From Streptosporangiaceae bacterium NEAU-GS5 (GTDB taxonomy: Bacteria; Actinomycetota; Actinomycetes; Streptosporangiales; Streptosporangiaceae), in assembly GCA_017592665.1 (NCBI GenBank), contig JAGFNW010000032.1:22515-86514 (forward strand): a stretch of DNA of 64,000 nt. The letters are read 5' to 3'. Below, piece by piece: positions 17,696 to 27,448 of the stretch. The notes under the pieces were generated by a model. It was not told the origin of the DNA and ran no database searches. It saw only the letters and a program-made list of their open reading frames with translations. The position numbers and the translations under genes are program-made. The first letter of the stretch is position 1; each line of letters starts with the position of its first letter.

Positions 17696-19339
17696 ATGAC
17701 CAGCTACGGTGGGATCCAACCCCGGTTCCTGATCGACGGCAGGCAGTGCGACGAGAGCGCCCTGCCGCACGTCTGGAACAGATGTATCGGCGCGGGACGG
17801 GCCAACGAGGCGCTCCGGGCGGATTGGCAGCAGCAATTCACCGAGGTCGTGGCCGCGCTCGGAGTTCAGTACATCCGCTTTCACGGCGTCTTTCACGACG
17901 ACATGTTCGTCTACCGGGCCGGCTATGGCGGCGGTTTCGGCCCGGACACGCCTCTTGCCTCGCCCGTGTACACGTTCAGTTATGTGGACAAGGTTTTCGA
18001 CTTCATCGTGGGCCTCGGCGTCCGGCCGTTCGTCGAGCTCGGCTTCATGCCACGCGAACTGGCCACGGTGACCGAGACGGTGTTCTGGTGGGGCGCCCAC
18101 TGCAGCTCGCCCAAGGACATGGCGCGCTGGGTCGAGCTGGTCACGAAATCGGTCGAGCACTGGATCGACCGCTACGGCCTGGCCGAGGTGCGCGAATGGC
18201 GATTCGAGTTGTGGAACGAGCCGAACCTGGTTCCGCACTTTTGGACCGGCACGAAATCAGAGTATTTCGAGCTCTACGAGCACACCGTGCGGGCGATCAA
18301 GAATATCGATCCCGCGTTGAAGGTAGGCGGGCCCGCGACGAGCGTTTTCGTGCCCGACGACCGCTATGCGGGCGAGGTCGAAGATCGCTCGGCGATGCGC
18401 GAGACGGCCGCCGCGACCGACGTGGACGCGCTCGACTGGCGCCCGGTGTGGATCGAGGACTTCATCACCTGGTGCGCCGAACGCGAGCTCCCGATCGACT
18501 TCATCTCGACCCACCTGTATCCCACCGACTACGCGTTCGGGGCCGACGGACAGGGGGTGCAGATCACCCGATATGCCGATGCGACGTTCGACGACCTGAC
18601 CCTCCTTCGCAAGCTCGTGAAGAACAGCGCGTATCCCGATGCCGAGATTCACATCTCGGAGTGGTCGACATCGCCGTCGGCCCGCGACTTCATCCACGAC
18701 ACCTTGTTCGCGGCGACCTACATCACGCGGGCGTATCTGAAGTGCGCCACTCTCGCCGACTCGATCTCCTACTGGACTTTCACCGACGTGTTCGAGGAGG
18801 GAGGCGCCGGGATCGGGCCTTTTCACGGCGGATTCGGCCTGATGAATGAGGGCGGCATTCACAAGCCCACGTTTCACGCGTTCGCGATGCTGGAACGGCT
18901 TGGCGACCGGCTGCTTCTCGCGACGTCCGACGGGGTCGTGACCCGTGACAGCCGGACTTCGGCTGTGTCGGCCGTGTTCTTCAACTACCCCGAGGAGATG
19001 GCCACGGGGGGTCTCGGCTCGCGGAACTCATATCCGGAGACACGCGCGCTGGCCGAGATGGGGCCGAGCCGGAGGATCCACCACTCGATCGGCGGACTCG
19101 ATCCGGGCACCATGTTCCTCGTCGAGATCATGGACTGGGAGCACGGCAACGCCGCCGAGGCCTGGCACCTGCTCGGGTCCCCGATCAATCCGTCGCGGGC
19201 TCAGAGTGAGCAGCTGGGCGAGGTCGCCGACTCGCTTCTCAGGTTCGCGCTGATCGTGCCCAGTAACGGTGTGCTGGAGCTCGATGTCGAACTCGCGCCG
19301 TGGGCGGTGCTGTCGCTGAGGCAGTCGGCCTGGCGATAA
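17696..19339 (+). CDS. Intracellular GH39 beta-xylosidase-like glycosidase
   Basis: A 547-residue protein without a signal peptide. GH39 catalytic residues are visible: acid/base Glu in FELWNEPNLVP and nucleophile Glu in EIHISEWSTS; WSSWFWT-type subsite residues follow as SISYWTFTDVFEE. The ATG at 17696 is taken as the start; an in-frame GTG at 17648 would add 16 polar residues. As last gene of the import operon it should cut the imported xyloside or xylo-oligosaccharide in the cytoplasm. It ends 33 bp before the convergent LacI gene. Confidence 0.85.
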   Translation: MTSYGGIQPRFLIDGRQCDESALPHVWNRCIGAGRANEALRADWQQQFTEVVAALGVQYIRFHGVFHDDMFVYRAGYGGGFGPDTPLASPVYTFSYVDKVFDFIVGLGVRPFVELGFMPRELATVTETVFWWGAHCSSPKDMARWVELVTKSVEHWIDRYGLAEVREWRFELWNEPNLVPHFWTGTKSEYFELYEHTVRAIKNIDPALKVGGPATSVFVPDDRYAGEVEDRSAMRETAAATDVDALDWRPVWIEDFITWCAERELPIDFISTHLYPTDYAFGADGQGVQITRYADATFDDLTLLRKLVKNSAYPDAEIHISEWSTSPSARDFIHDTLFAATYITRAYLKCATLADSISYWTFTDVFEEGGAGIGPFHGGFGLMNEGGIHKPTFHAFAMLERLGDRLLLATSDGVVTRDSRTSAVSAVFFNYPEEMATGGLGSRNSYPETRALAEMGPSRRIHHSIGGLDPGTMFLVEIMDWEHGNAAEAWHLLGSPINPSRAQSEQLGEVADSLLRFALIVPSNGVLELDVELAPWAVLSLRQSAWR

Positions 19340-19372
19340 GCGTCCGGCGGGTTGAACGTTTCACCCGGCCGC

Positions 19373-20383
19373 TCAGGAACGCGCCGGGCCGGTCGTGCCG
19401 CGGAGGGAGATGGGCGGGGCGACGAGGTGGTGGCGGTGGGGAGCGGCCGGGTCGGCGATGCGCCGGATGAGCATTTCGACGGCCTGAGCGCCGAGTTCGT
19501 CGGCCGGCACGTCGGCGGCCGTGAGCGCCGGGTGCAGATTCTCCGCCCATTGCCGGCCGGCCACGCCGGCCATCGAGAAGTCCTGGGGCATGGTGCGGCC
19601 CGCACGCTCGATGGCGCGATACATCCCCGGCATGGCGGCCTCGTTGATGGTCGCGATGGCCGTCAGGTCGCCATGGTCGGCGAGGAGTTGACCGACGCAG
19701 GACAGGCCGGCCCGGGCGTCGTCGGCGCAGTACGTCTCGAGGCCGTCGATGCCGCGCTCGGCCACCGCGCGGGCGAAGCCGGCCTCGGCCCGGTGCGCGG
19801 GACCGTATCCGGCGGCCACCAGCTCGGCGGAGCGGTTCACCAGGGCGACGCGGCGATGGCCCAGGTCGGCGAGGTGATGCACGCACTGCGCGATCAGCGT
19901 TTCATAGTCGATGTCCACCCAGGACATCTCGTCTGAATGGCTCGTGTGGCCGATGCCGACGAACGGCAGCCCGGTCTCGCGCAGGCGGGTGACGCGGTCG
20001 TCCTCCAGCCGGATCTCCATCAGGATCACGCCGTCCACCCGCCGGCCGCTCACCACGCGCTCGAACGAGCGGTCGTGCTCGCCTCCGGACGGCGACAGCA
20101 GGACGTCGAGATCGGCGCGTGCCGCGGCGTCGACGACGCTTGCCACGAAGCCGAGCTGCATGTCGGTGAAGCGACGGCCGGCCGGGGGAATGACCAGGCC
20201 GATCGTCCGGGTCCTGCCCTCCTTCAGCGCCCGGGCGGTGGCGTTGGGCCGGTAGCCCAGCTCGTCGATGACCCCCTGGATGCGCCGCCGGGTCTCCTCC
20301 GACACGGGGCGCTTGCCACTCAGCGCGTACGAGACGGTGCTGCGCGAAACGCCTGATCGCTTCGCGATCTCCCCGATGTTCAC
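19373..20383 (-). CDS. LacI-family repressor of the second sugar-import operon
   Basis: A 336-residue LacI/GalR regulator with HTH NIGEIAKRSGVSRSTVSYALSGKRPVS followed by the effector-binding domain. The GTG at 20383 is chosen because GGAGGAG ends 4 nt upstream; the 36-codon N-terminal extension has no domain character. Sites built on CGAATCGATTCG lie upstream (20425-20437) and at the start point of the divergent operon (20505-20516). Identical sites also lie at 27210 and 9029, so this protein may control more than its neighbour. Confidence 0.88.
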   Translation of the reverse strand: MNIGEIAKRSGVSRSTVSYALSGKRPVSEETRRRIQGVIDELGYRPNATARALKEGRTRTIGLVIPPAGRRFTDMQLGFVASVVDAAARADLDVLLSPSGGEHDRSFERVVSGRRVDGVILMEIRLEDDRVTRLRETGLPFVGIGHTSHSDEMSWVDIDYETLIAQCVHHLADLGHRRVALVNRSAELVAAGYGPAHRAEAGFARAVAERGIDGLETYCADDARAGLSCVGQLLADHGDLTAIATINEAAMPGMYRAIERAGRTMPQDFSMAGVAGRQWAENLHPALTAADVPADELGAQAVEMLIRRIADPAAPHRHHLVAPPISLRGTTGPARS

Positions 20384-20424
20384 CGCGCTCCTCCGATGCC
20401 TCGACCACGCCGGAACCATCGTAA

Positions 20425-20437
20425 GTCGAATCGATCG
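20425..20437. promoter_or_regulatory. LacI operator, CGAATCGATTCG family (autoregulatory)
   Basis: GTCGAATCGATCG, an imperfect copy of the palindrome, 42 bp upstream of the LacI start. Confidence 0.55.
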
Positions 20438-20470
20438 TGCCGACGAACCGGCGGTGTTGTGCAGGAAGCA

Positions 20471-20500
20471 TTGACGGTCTGGGGCCCGCAAGCCTATGTT
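20471..20500 (+). promoter_or_regulatory. Promoter of the second import operon
   Basis: TTGACG (20471-20476), 18-nt spacer, TATGTT (20495-20500); an operator begins 4 nt later. Confidence 0.6.
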
Positions 20501-20504
20501 CGAG

Positions 20505-20516
20505 CGAACCGATTCG
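20505..20516. promoter_or_regulatory. LacI operator, CGAATCGATTCG family
   Basis: CGAACCGATTCG, one mismatch from the palindrome, placed over the probable transcription start of the binding-protein operon. Confidence 0.65.
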
Positions 20517-20536
20517 ACTCGTCGGAGGTCAGGTAA

Positions 20537-21820
20537 ATGGGATCAGTGGGAATCAGCCCGCGCCCGGCCTATTCCGGTTTGGCGGCCCTTGCGGCCCTGG
20601 CGCTCACCGGTGGCCTCGTCGCGTGCTCCTCGTCATCCGGCGGGAGCGACAACCCAGGCGGTGCGAGCCAGGCCGCCGGCGGTGGGACGTACACGATCTG
20701 GGACCCCTATCCGCAGCACGACGCGAGCTCCGACTGGGTCAAACTGCTGGGGACCTGCGGCACCAAAGCAGGTGTCAAGGTCGAGCGCACCGCATACGAC
20801 ACCACGGACCTGACGAACAAGACGCTGCTGGCCGCGCAGCAGGGCAACCCTCCCGACGTCCTCATCGTCGACAATCCGGTGGTCTCCACGCTCGCCGAGG
20901 CCGGGGTGCTCACGACGACGGAGGAGAACAAGCTCGACACCTCCGCCATCGCGCCCAACCTGCTGGCCGCCGGTCAGAGCGCGGGCAAGACGTACGGCGT
21001 GCCGATCGGGGCCAACACCCTGGCCCTCTACTACAACAAGGACGTCCTCGAGAAGGCCGGCGTCGAGGTCTCCTCGGTGAAGGATTGGGCGTCGCTGACG
21101 TCCGCCCTGGCCAAGGTGAAGGCGGCGGGCAAGAAGGGCATCACGTTCTCGGCCATCGGCACCGAGGAGGGCAGCTTCCAGTTCCTGCCCTGGTTCTGGG
21201 GCTCGGGCGCGCAGCTCACCAAGCTCGACTCGGCGGAAGGCGCGTCGGCGCTGGACCTCTGGACCGACTGGCTGAAGAAGGGGTACGCCCCCAACTCCGT
21301 CATCAACAACACCCAGACGACCAGTTGGCAGGAGTTCGCGAGCGGCGACTACGCCTTCGCCGAGAACGGCACCTGGCAACTGGCCAACGCCAAGAAGACC
21401 GGCTTCGGCTACGGCATCATCCCGATCCCCGCCAAGGCCGGAGGAACCGCGCCCGCGCCCACCGGCGGGGAGTTCGTCGCCATCCCCGTGCAGTCCGACA
21501 CCAAGCGCTATGCCACCTCGCAGCAGATCGTGACCTGTCTGACCAGCACCGACAACTCATTCGTCACGACCACGGCACTGTCGTACATCGCGCCCACGCA
21601 ACAGGTGCAGGACAAGCAGGTGGCCGAGAACCCGGACCTGTCGGTGTGGGTGGAGGCGGTCAAGGCGGCCAAGGGCCGTACGAGCGACAACCTCGGCACG
21701 AAGTATCCGAAGATCTCCGAGCCGATGTGGGGCGCGGTCCAGGCGGCGTTGAGCGGATCGAAGAGCCCGCCGCAGGCGATGGCAGACGCGCAGGCCGCGG
21801 CCGCCACCGCCACCCAATGA
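20537..21820 (+). CDS. Sugar ABC transporter substrate-binding lipoprotein (second system)
   Basis: A 427-residue family-1 binding protein. Signal peptide with lipobox LVAC (cysteine near residue 35) and a Ser/Gly linker. Typical family features include the DVLIVDNPVVSTLAEAGVL region and the FAENGTWQLANAKKTGF region near residue 280. GGAGG lies 8 nt before the ATG. It heads an operon with two permeases and a GH63-like glycosidase. The ligand is unknown; a short plant-derived oligosaccharide is likely. Confidence 0.88.
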   Translation: MGSVGISPRPAYSGLAALAALALTGGLVACSSSSGGSDNPGGASQAAGGGTYTIWDPYPQHDASSDWVKLLGTCGTKAGVKVERTAYDTTDLTNKTLLAAQQGNPPDVLIVDNPVVSTLAEAGVLTTTEENKLDTSAIAPNLLAAGQSAGKTYGVPIGANTLALYYNKDVLEKAGVEVSSVKDWASLTSALAKVKAAGKKGITFSAIGTEEGSFQFLPWFWGSGAQLTKLDSAEGASALDLWTDWLKKGYAPNSVINNTQTTSWQEFASGDYAFAENGTWQLANAKKTGFGYGIIPIPAKAGGTAPAPTGGEFVAIPVQSDTKRYATSQQIVTCLTSTDNSFVTTTALSYIAPTQQVQDKQVAENPDLSVWVEAVKAAKGRTSDNLGTKYPKISEPMWGAVQAALSGSKSPPQAMADAQAAAATATQ

Positions 21821-21841
21821 GGCGTCGACGGTAACGACGGC

Positions 21842-22831
21842 ATGAATCACGCGACGCAGACGCCGGCCACCGTTCCCGCCGTGGGAGACGACGGCAGGGG
21901 CGACCGGGTCTGGCAGCACCACCGCGGGCGGCGTGGGGCCGCGCACCGCCCGCGGTCCAGTCAGTGGGCGGCCTGGGGCTTCCTCGTCCCCATCGTCATC
22001 TACCTGCTGGTTTTCTACGCCTATCCGTTGTATCGGAACGTCGAGCTGAGTCTTCGGGACTACACCGTGCGCTCGTTCGTCCGGGGGGACGCGCCGTTCG
22101 CCGGGCTCGCCAACTACGTGAAGGTCATCGGTGACGCCACATTCGGTCCCGCGCTGTGGCACACGGTGGTCTTCACGCTGGTGTCGCTGGTCTTCCAGTT
22201 CACCATCGGGCTGGGCCTGGCCGTCTTCTTCACGCGGCATTTCCCGCTGTCGGCGACGCTCCGGGCGCTGTTCCTGGTGCCGTGGCTGCTGCCGCTGATC
22301 GTGTCGGCCTCGACCTGGTCGTGGCTGCTGAACAGCGAGTCCGGCGTGGTCAACGACGTGCTCGGCGTCTTCGGGGCGGCGCCCGTCCACTGGCTCACCT
22401 CGCCCGACTGGTCGCTGTGGTCGGTGACGATCGCCAACATCTGGATCGGTGTCCCGTTCAACCTGGTCGTGCTCTATTCGGGGCTCCAGGCGATCGACCG
22501 CTCGATCTATGAGGCGGCCGAACTGGACGGCGCGGCCGGCTGGCGTCGCTTCTGGAGCGTGACGTTCCCACTGCTGCGGCCCGTGTCGGCCATCACGTTG
22601 ATGCTGGGGCTGGTCTACACGCTGAAGGTGTTCGACATCATCTGGATCATGACAAGGGGAGGGCCGAGCGTTTCCTCGACCACCTTCGCCACCTGGTCCT
22701 ATCGGCTGGGGTTCGGCAATCTGCTGCCGGCGTTCGGCCCGGGCGCGGCGGTCGGCAATCTGCTGATCGTGGCCGCCCTGGCCTGCGGGCTGATCTACAT
22801 CCGGGTCCAGCGCCGGCAGGCCTCGTCGTGA
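21842..22831 (+). CDS. Sugar ABC transporter permease (MalF type)
   Basis: A 329-residue membrane protein with a longer charged cytoplasmic N terminus (to about residue 40), six membrane segments and the EAA loop YEAAELDGAAGWRRFWSVTFPLL. The ribosome site is weak, 21 bp after the binding-protein stop, suggesting coupling. It overlaps the next permease by 4 bp (GTGA). Confidence 0.88.
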   Translation: MNHATQTPATVPAVGDDGRGDRVWQHHRGRRGAAHRPRSSQWAAWGFLVPIVIYLLVFYAYPLYRNVELSLRDYTVRSFVRGDAPFAGLANYVKVIGDATFGPALWHTVVFTLVSLVFQFTIGLGLAVFFTRHFPLSATLRALFLVPWLLPLIVSASTWSWLLNSESGVVNDVLGVFGAAPVHWLTSPDWSLWSVTIANIWIGVPFNLVVLYSGLQAIDRSIYEAAELDGAAGWRRFWSVTFPLLRPVSAITLMLGLVYTLKVFDIIWIMTRGGPSVSSTTFATWSYRLGFGNLLPAFGPGAAVGNLLIVAALACGLIYIRVQRRQASS

Positions 22832-23634
22832 GGCGCTGGAAGACGGCCGCCGGGCTGGTGCTGACCGCCGTGATGCTGTTCCCGGTCTACTGGATGATCA
22901 ATGTGTCGTTCACGCGCGAGACGGACATGCGCAAGAGTCCGCCGTACTGGTTTCCCGTGCACGGCACTCTGGACGGTTACCGTGCGGTGCTGGATCAGCA
23001 GTTGCCCTACCTCGGAGTCAGCCTGCTCGTCGGCCTGGGCACGGTGACCCTGACCTTGGCGGTCGCCACGCCCGCCGCGTACGCGCTGGCCAAGCTGCGC
23101 CCGCGAGGCGCCGGCGTGCTGAGCTTCGTGCTGCTGATCGCACAGATGATCCCCGGGATCATCATGGCGATGGGGTTCTACGCCATCTTCCTCAACGTCG
23201 GCGTGCTCAACACGGTCCCAGGGCTCATCGTGGCGGATTCCACGCTGGCGGTGCCGTTCGCCGTGCTGGTCCTCACGGCGTTCATGTCGGGGATTCCGGC
23301 CGAGCTGACGCAGGCGGCACGAGTGGACGGCGCGGGAACGTTCCGGACGTTCTGGTCGATCGTGGTGCCGGTGAGCCGCAATTCGATCATCACGGTGTCG
23401 CTCTTCGCGTTCCTGTGGGCATGGTCGGACTTCGTCTTCGCCGGCACCCTCGACGGCGGCGGCGCGGCCCGGCCGATCACGCTCGGCATCTACCACTACA
23501 TCGGCAACAACAACCAGCAATGGAACGCCATCATGGCCACCGCCGTGGTCGCCTCGGTGCCCGCCGCGGTCCTGCTCATCCTCGCCCAGCGCTACGTCGC
23601 CGCCGGGGTCACCGCCGGCGCCGTCAAACACTGA
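22828..23634 (+). CDS. Sugar ABC transporter permease (MalG type)
   Basis: A 268-residue inner-membrane permease starting at GTG inside the upstream stop codon. EAA loop ELTQAARVDGAGTFRTFWSIVVPV is present. Partner of the preceding permease; no ATPase in the operon. Confidence 0.9.
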   Translation: MRRWKTAAGLVLTAVMLFPVYWMINVSFTRETDMRKSPPYWFPVHGTLDGYRAVLDQQLPYLGVSLLVGLGTVTLTLAVATPAAYALAKLRPRGAGVLSFVLLIAQMIPGIIMAMGFYAIFLNVGVLNTVPGLIVADSTLAVPFAVLVLTAFMSGIPAELTQAARVDGAGTFRTFWSIVVPVSRNSIITVSLFAFLWAWSDFVFAGTLDGGGAARPITLGIYHYIGNNNQQWNAIMATAVVASVPAAVLLILAQRYVAAGVTAGAVKH

Positions 23635-23665
23635 CCGTCCCATCGACAGAAGGAACCGTCACTTC

Positions 23666-25372
23666 ATGATCGTCGCCGCCGGCCCGGCGTTCTCGCCGCA
23701 GGAGATTCCGTTCAGCTTCCGCGGATCGTGGTTCGACTTCTCCGCCGTGGTCGCGGAGAACACCTACGCACAGGACATCCATCTGGTGTCTCATCAGACG
23801 GGCATGCATCCGATCCTGCGGTTGATCCCCGCCGTGGAGGCCGCTGTCACCGCCACTCCGCACCAGCTCTCCTGGTCGTGCGAGACCGGCCGGATCGACC
23901 TCGCGTACGAGAATGCCGACACCGTGCGCATCCGCGGGCAGGGTCTCGGGCTGCGGCTGCTGGCGGCCGACCCGGTCCTGACGCCGTTCAGCGGGCCATA
24001 CCTGTACCAGGACCCGAGGGACGGATCATGGGTTTTCACCGTTTACCAGACGGGCCGCCGTTATCGGATCACACTGCTCGCGGGACGCGCCGAGGTGCTC
24101 GGCGCGCAGGAACTCGGCACCGCTGAGCGCGGCCTCGTGCTGGCCGGCGAACCGTGGGAGATCGCCGTCGAGGAGTACGAGACGGCGCGCGCCCCCTACC
24201 GGACCGAGTGCGGCTTCGAGCAGGTGGCCGTGGCGGCGCGGGCCGATTTCGACGCGTTCCTCGACGCGGTGGCCCCCTGGCGCAGCGACCGGACGCCTGC
24301 CGCCGAACTGGCCGCCTACGTCCTGTGGTCGGCCACCGTGCGGGCGGCCGGTTTCGTCACCCGGCCCGCGGTGCTGATGTCGAAACACTGGATGGACAAG
24401 GTGTGGAGCTGGGATCACTGCTTCAACGCCATCGCCCTCTCCAAGGGCCTGCCCGGCCTGGCGTGGGACCAGTTCCACCTGGTTTTCGATCACCAGGACG
24501 CAGCCGGCGCGCTGCCGGATTCGGTCACACACTCCGAGATCCTCTACAACTTCGTCAAGCCTCCCATCCACGGCTGGGCGCTTCGCCATCTCCCTCCTTT
24601 GTCGGAGCCGGAGGAGACCTACCGTCTGCTGGAGCGCTGGACCGCCTTCTGGCTGACGGCCCGGCGCGGTCCCGGCCGCCGGCTCGCGCACTATCAGCAC
24701 GGCAACGACAGCGGCTGGGACAACGCCACCACCTTCGACCCCGAGCGTGTCATCGAGACCGCCGACCTCGCGGCCTTTCTCGTCCTCCAGATGCGCGAGC
24801 TGGGCCGGCTGGCCGGCGAGCTGGCCCGGCCGGAGGAGGTGGCTCACTGGACGCAGGAGGCCGACCGCCTCCGGGACGCGCTGCTCGACGAGCTGTGGAC
24901 GGGCGACCGGTTCGTCGCCCGAGGGGTGCGTTCGGGACGAACCTGGTCCAGCGACAGCCTGCTCGACCTGATGCCGATCGTGCTGGGGGAGGAGTTGCCC
25001 GAACCGATCGCCGCCACTCTGGCGGCGAGGATCGAGGGGCATCTGACCGAGTTCGGCCTCGCCACCGAGCTTCCCACGTCAGGGCACTATCAGGAGGACG
25101 GCTACTGGCGTGGGCCCATCTGGGCGCCGTCGACCGTCCTGATCGAGGACGGGCTGCGCCGTGCGGGCCACCTGGAACTGGCCGACGAGATCAGCGCCCG
25201 GTTCCGGGTGCTGTGTGAGAAGTCCGGGTTCGCGGAGAACTTCGATGCCCACAGCGGCGCCGGCCTCCGGGATCGTGCCTACACCTGGACGGCCAGCGCC
25301 TACCTGATCCTCGCTGCGGCGTACGAGCGGAGGGAGATGGTCAGCGGCCCAGGAGCCGCCACGTCTGGTTGA
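23666..25372 (+). CDS. Intracellular GH63-like (alpha/alpha)6 glycosidase
   Basis: A 568-residue protein without a signal peptide. The N-terminal 190 residues are beta-rich; the rest is an (alpha/alpha)6-type catalytic domain of the GH63/mannosylglycerate-hydrolase-like group. Motifs include KVWSWDHCFNAIAL, HGNDSGWDNAT (likely acid Asp), EDGYWRGPIWAPS and the C-terminal FDAHSGAGLRDRAYTWTAS. GAAGGAA precedes the ATG. It is the last gene of the import operon and probably hydrolyses the imported oligosaccharide. The exact linkage is unknown. Its 3' end overlaps the convergent GH39-like gene by 32 bp. Confidence 0.75.
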   Translation: MIVAAGPAFSPQEIPFSFRGSWFDFSAVVAENTYAQDIHLVSHQTGMHPILRLIPAVEAAVTATPHQLSWSCETGRIDLAYENADTVRIRGQGLGLRLLAADPVLTPFSGPYLYQDPRDGSWVFTVYQTGRRYRITLLAGRAEVLGAQELGTAERGLVLAGEPWEIAVEEYETARAPYRTECGFEQVAVAARADFDAFLDAVAPWRSDRTPAAELAAYVLWSATVRAAGFVTRPAVLMSKHWMDKVWSWDHCFNAIALSKGLPGLAWDQFHLVFDHQDAAGALPDSVTHSEILYNFVKPPIHGWALRHLPPLSEPEETYRLLERWTAFWLTARRGPGRRLAHYQHGNDSGWDNATTFDPERVIETADLAAFLVLQMRELGRLAGELARPEEVAHWTQEADRLRDALLDELWTGDRFVARGVRSGRTWSSDSLLDLMPIVLGEELPEPIAATLAARIEGHLTEFGLATELPTSGHYQEDGYWRGPIWAPSTVLIEDGLRRAGHLELADEISARFRVLCEKSGFAENFDAHSGAGLRDRAYTWTASAYLILAAAYERREMVSGPGAATSG

Positions 25373-27158
25373 GCGGGCTGCCCTGACCGGCAGGATTGCA
25401 GGTCCACTGGTGGACCAGGGCACGAGCGGCCGTGGAGACCCCGCTGACGTCGACGCACTTGCCGCTGTGCCGGGCCACCAACTGATAGTCGTGGGCGTCG
25501 TTCCCCGAGTACGTCACCTTCCGCAGGGTGAACTGCTGGTTCAGCCCTGTGTTGCAGGACCATTGGATGACGGCGGCCCCGTCGGCGGTGGAGGCGGCGT
25601 TGACGTCCAGGCATTTGCCGCTCAGCTGATTGACGACCGTGTAGGTGTCGGCGACTCCGGAGACGGGCCGGAAGTTCCACAGCTGCTGGTCGCCACCCTC
25701 GCAGTAGAACTGCTGCTGCTGGGTGCCGTCGGCGGTGCTGCGGTTGGCGTCGTCCAGGCACTGTTGCGAGTGCTGAGCGACGGCCACCGACGAGAAGCCG
25801 CCGTCCGACGGAGGCACGATCGTGATGGTGAAGGTGTCGTTCACGTTGGTGTGCGGAAGGTTGACCGTGGCGGCGTTGCCGGAAAGGGTGACGACGGAGT
25901 TCTGGATGGTGACCGGCCCCTGGACGGCGCCCCCGTTGTTGTAGGGGATGCGTTGGGCGATCACCCGTATCTGGTTGTTCTGGACGATCCCGCTCGTGGT
26001 GTCCAGGCGTTGCAGGTTGACGGCGATGTTCCCGGTCGTCCCGCCGCCTCCGACGAGGATCTTGACGTTGCCGGCGGCCTTGGTGGCGACCGCGTCGTAC
26101 GCGCCGCTCGGCGTGACGGAGACGAGCTGGCCGGTTTGCCCGCCGTAGAAGCGGTAGACCCACCATTCGCCCTTGGGCTGGTGCTGCCCGGCCGAGTTGC
26201 GCACGAGCAGACTGGCCAGATCGTTGTGCAGGTTGCCCCCGCCGGCCCAGTTGGCGCGCAACCCGTCGGCGCCGGCCCTTTCCAGGCGCGCGATGTACCA
26301 GGAGCCGTCGCCGGGATTCTGCTCGTTGGAGGCCGCGTATTCATTGATCTGGTAGGGCCGCGTGTGGGGGATGCCGCGGGGATCGAGCGAGGCGTTCGCC
26401 GCCGCGACGTTCGCGACGGGATCGCCCGGCAGCGAGTGCCAGCTGGCGATGTCGGGGACCACATTGTTGGCGCGGACGAAGTCGAGATACTGGGTCCACC
26501 AGCTGGTCGAGGTCGTCGGCACGCCCGCGTAGCTCGGGCCCACGATCAGGTGCGTGGGGAACGCGGCCCGGATCCGCTGGTAGGCGCGGCGCCACATCTC
26601 GAAGTACTGGGATTGGGGGCGGTTCCAGAACAAGGTGATGTTGGGCTCGTTCCAGATGTCCCACTGCACCGGCGCGCCGGTCGCCCGCACGTCATTGATC
26701 AGACGGGTGAGGAAGTTGTCGTAGTCCGTCCAGTCGCCGTTGTCGCCCGGGAAGCGTGAGATAGGGAAGCCGTCGGCGCCCCAGAGATCGTGGACCAGCA
26801 GTATGAACTCGCCGCCCAACGACCGGGTGCGCAGCAGCTGGGCGCGGGTGGCGTTCCAGCGGCGGTCGTAGCGTCCGGAGACCCAGCCGCCCGGGCTGTC
26901 GAGCTGGGCGCCTCCGGCGCGCATATAGCGGAACTTCACGTCGCGATAGAAGTGGTCCGCGGGGGCCGTGGCGTCCTCGGTCATGCCGTAGATCCATCCT
27001 GACGCCCGGTATGAGGGGGAGCCGCCGGCCGCGGAGAAGTTGACGGAGATGGATTCGTCGGCGGCCTGGGCCGGGGTGACCGCGACGGCGGACGCGGTGA
27101 CCAGGGTGCCTCCGGCGAGAAGAGCGACCAGGCCGCGTCTGTTGAATCTCGTGTTCAC
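25341..27158 (-). CDS. Secreted clan GH-A glycosidase (GH39-like) with C-terminal CBM13
   Basis: A 605-residue exported protein. The leader has a twin-arginine-like start (MNTRFNRRGLVALLAGG) and cleavage near PAQAADE. The catalytic domain (about 40-420) carries WDIWNEPNITLFW (acid/base Glu) and PYQINEYAASNE (probable nucleophile Glu), then a small beta domain, then a three-repeat CBM13 from about 470 (CLDD, CLDV, CVDV and matching QxW motifs). The GTG at 27158 is chosen because AAGGAG lies 5 nt upstream. A CGAATCGATTCG operator sits just downstream of its promoter, suggesting control by the LacI at 19373. Family placement beyond clan GH-A is not certain. Confidence 0.78.
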   Translation of the reverse strand: MNTRFNRRGLVALLAGGTLVTASAVAVTPAQAADESISVNFSAAGGSPSYRASGWIYGMTEDATAPADHFYRDVKFRYMRAGGAQLDSPGGWVSGRYDRRWNATRAQLLRTRSLGGEFILLVHDLWGADGFPISRFPGDNGDWTDYDNFLTRLINDVRATGAPVQWDIWNEPNITLFWNRPQSQYFEMWRRAYQRIRAAFPTHLIVGPSYAGVPTTSTSWWTQYLDFVRANNVVPDIASWHSLPGDPVANVAAANASLDPRGIPHTRPYQINEYAASNEQNPGDGSWYIARLERAGADGLRANWAGGGNLHNDLASLLVRNSAGQHQPKGEWWVYRFYGGQTGQLVSVTPSGAYDAVATKAAGNVKILVGGGGTTGNIAVNLQRLDTTSGIVQNNQIRVIAQRIPYNNGGAVQGPVTIQNSVVTLSGNAATVNLPHTNVNDTFTITIVPPSDGGFSSVAVAQHSQQCLDDANRSTADGTQQQQFYCEGGDQQLWNFRPVSGVADTYTVVNQLSGKCLDVNAASTADGAAVIQWSCNTGLNQQFTLRKVTYSGNDAHDYQLVARHSGKCVDVSGVSTAARALVHQWTCNPAGQGSPLNQTWRLLGR

Positions 27159-27209
27159 TCGTGCTCCTTGGATGTCCCCGGAGATCGTTCGGATGGCCGC
27201 CATGGTTGT

Positions 27210-27221
27210 CGAATCGATTCG
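27210..27221. promoter_or_regulatory. LacI operator CGAATCGATTCG (perfect)
   Basis: A perfect 12-bp palindrome, 5 nt downstream of the presumed minus-strand -10 of the GH39-like gene. This is the same geometry as at 20505-20516. Confidence 0.7.
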
Positions 27222-27226
27222 CGCAG

Positions 27227-27256
27227 AGCGTAGATCTGGCCCGTGAAGGATGTCAA
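27227..27256 (-). promoter_or_regulatory. Promoter of GH39-like gene
   Basis: On the minus strand TTGACA (27256-27251), 18-nt spacer, TACGCT (27232-27227). Confidence 0.55.
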
Positions 27257-27448
27257 TCGCGAGCGTGGCGACGAGAGGGCGGCCGAGGGCCGACGTCAGG
27301 TATGCATGAAGCGCCGGCCGGGGGAGCGACGACCCGGTGGCGGGCGAAGGCCGGCAGTGCGGACCGGGCCGGCGGGACCCGGCTGATGGATGCAAGGGGG
27401 AGGGCGAGCGTGGCTGTCAACGTGCGGCGCACGCCCGCGCGTCGGCAT

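Noticed and set aside
25341..25372. 32-bp overlap of convergent glycosidase genes considered as an assembly problem
   Set aside because: Both C termini are plausible and short convergent overlaps are common in compact GC-rich genomes.
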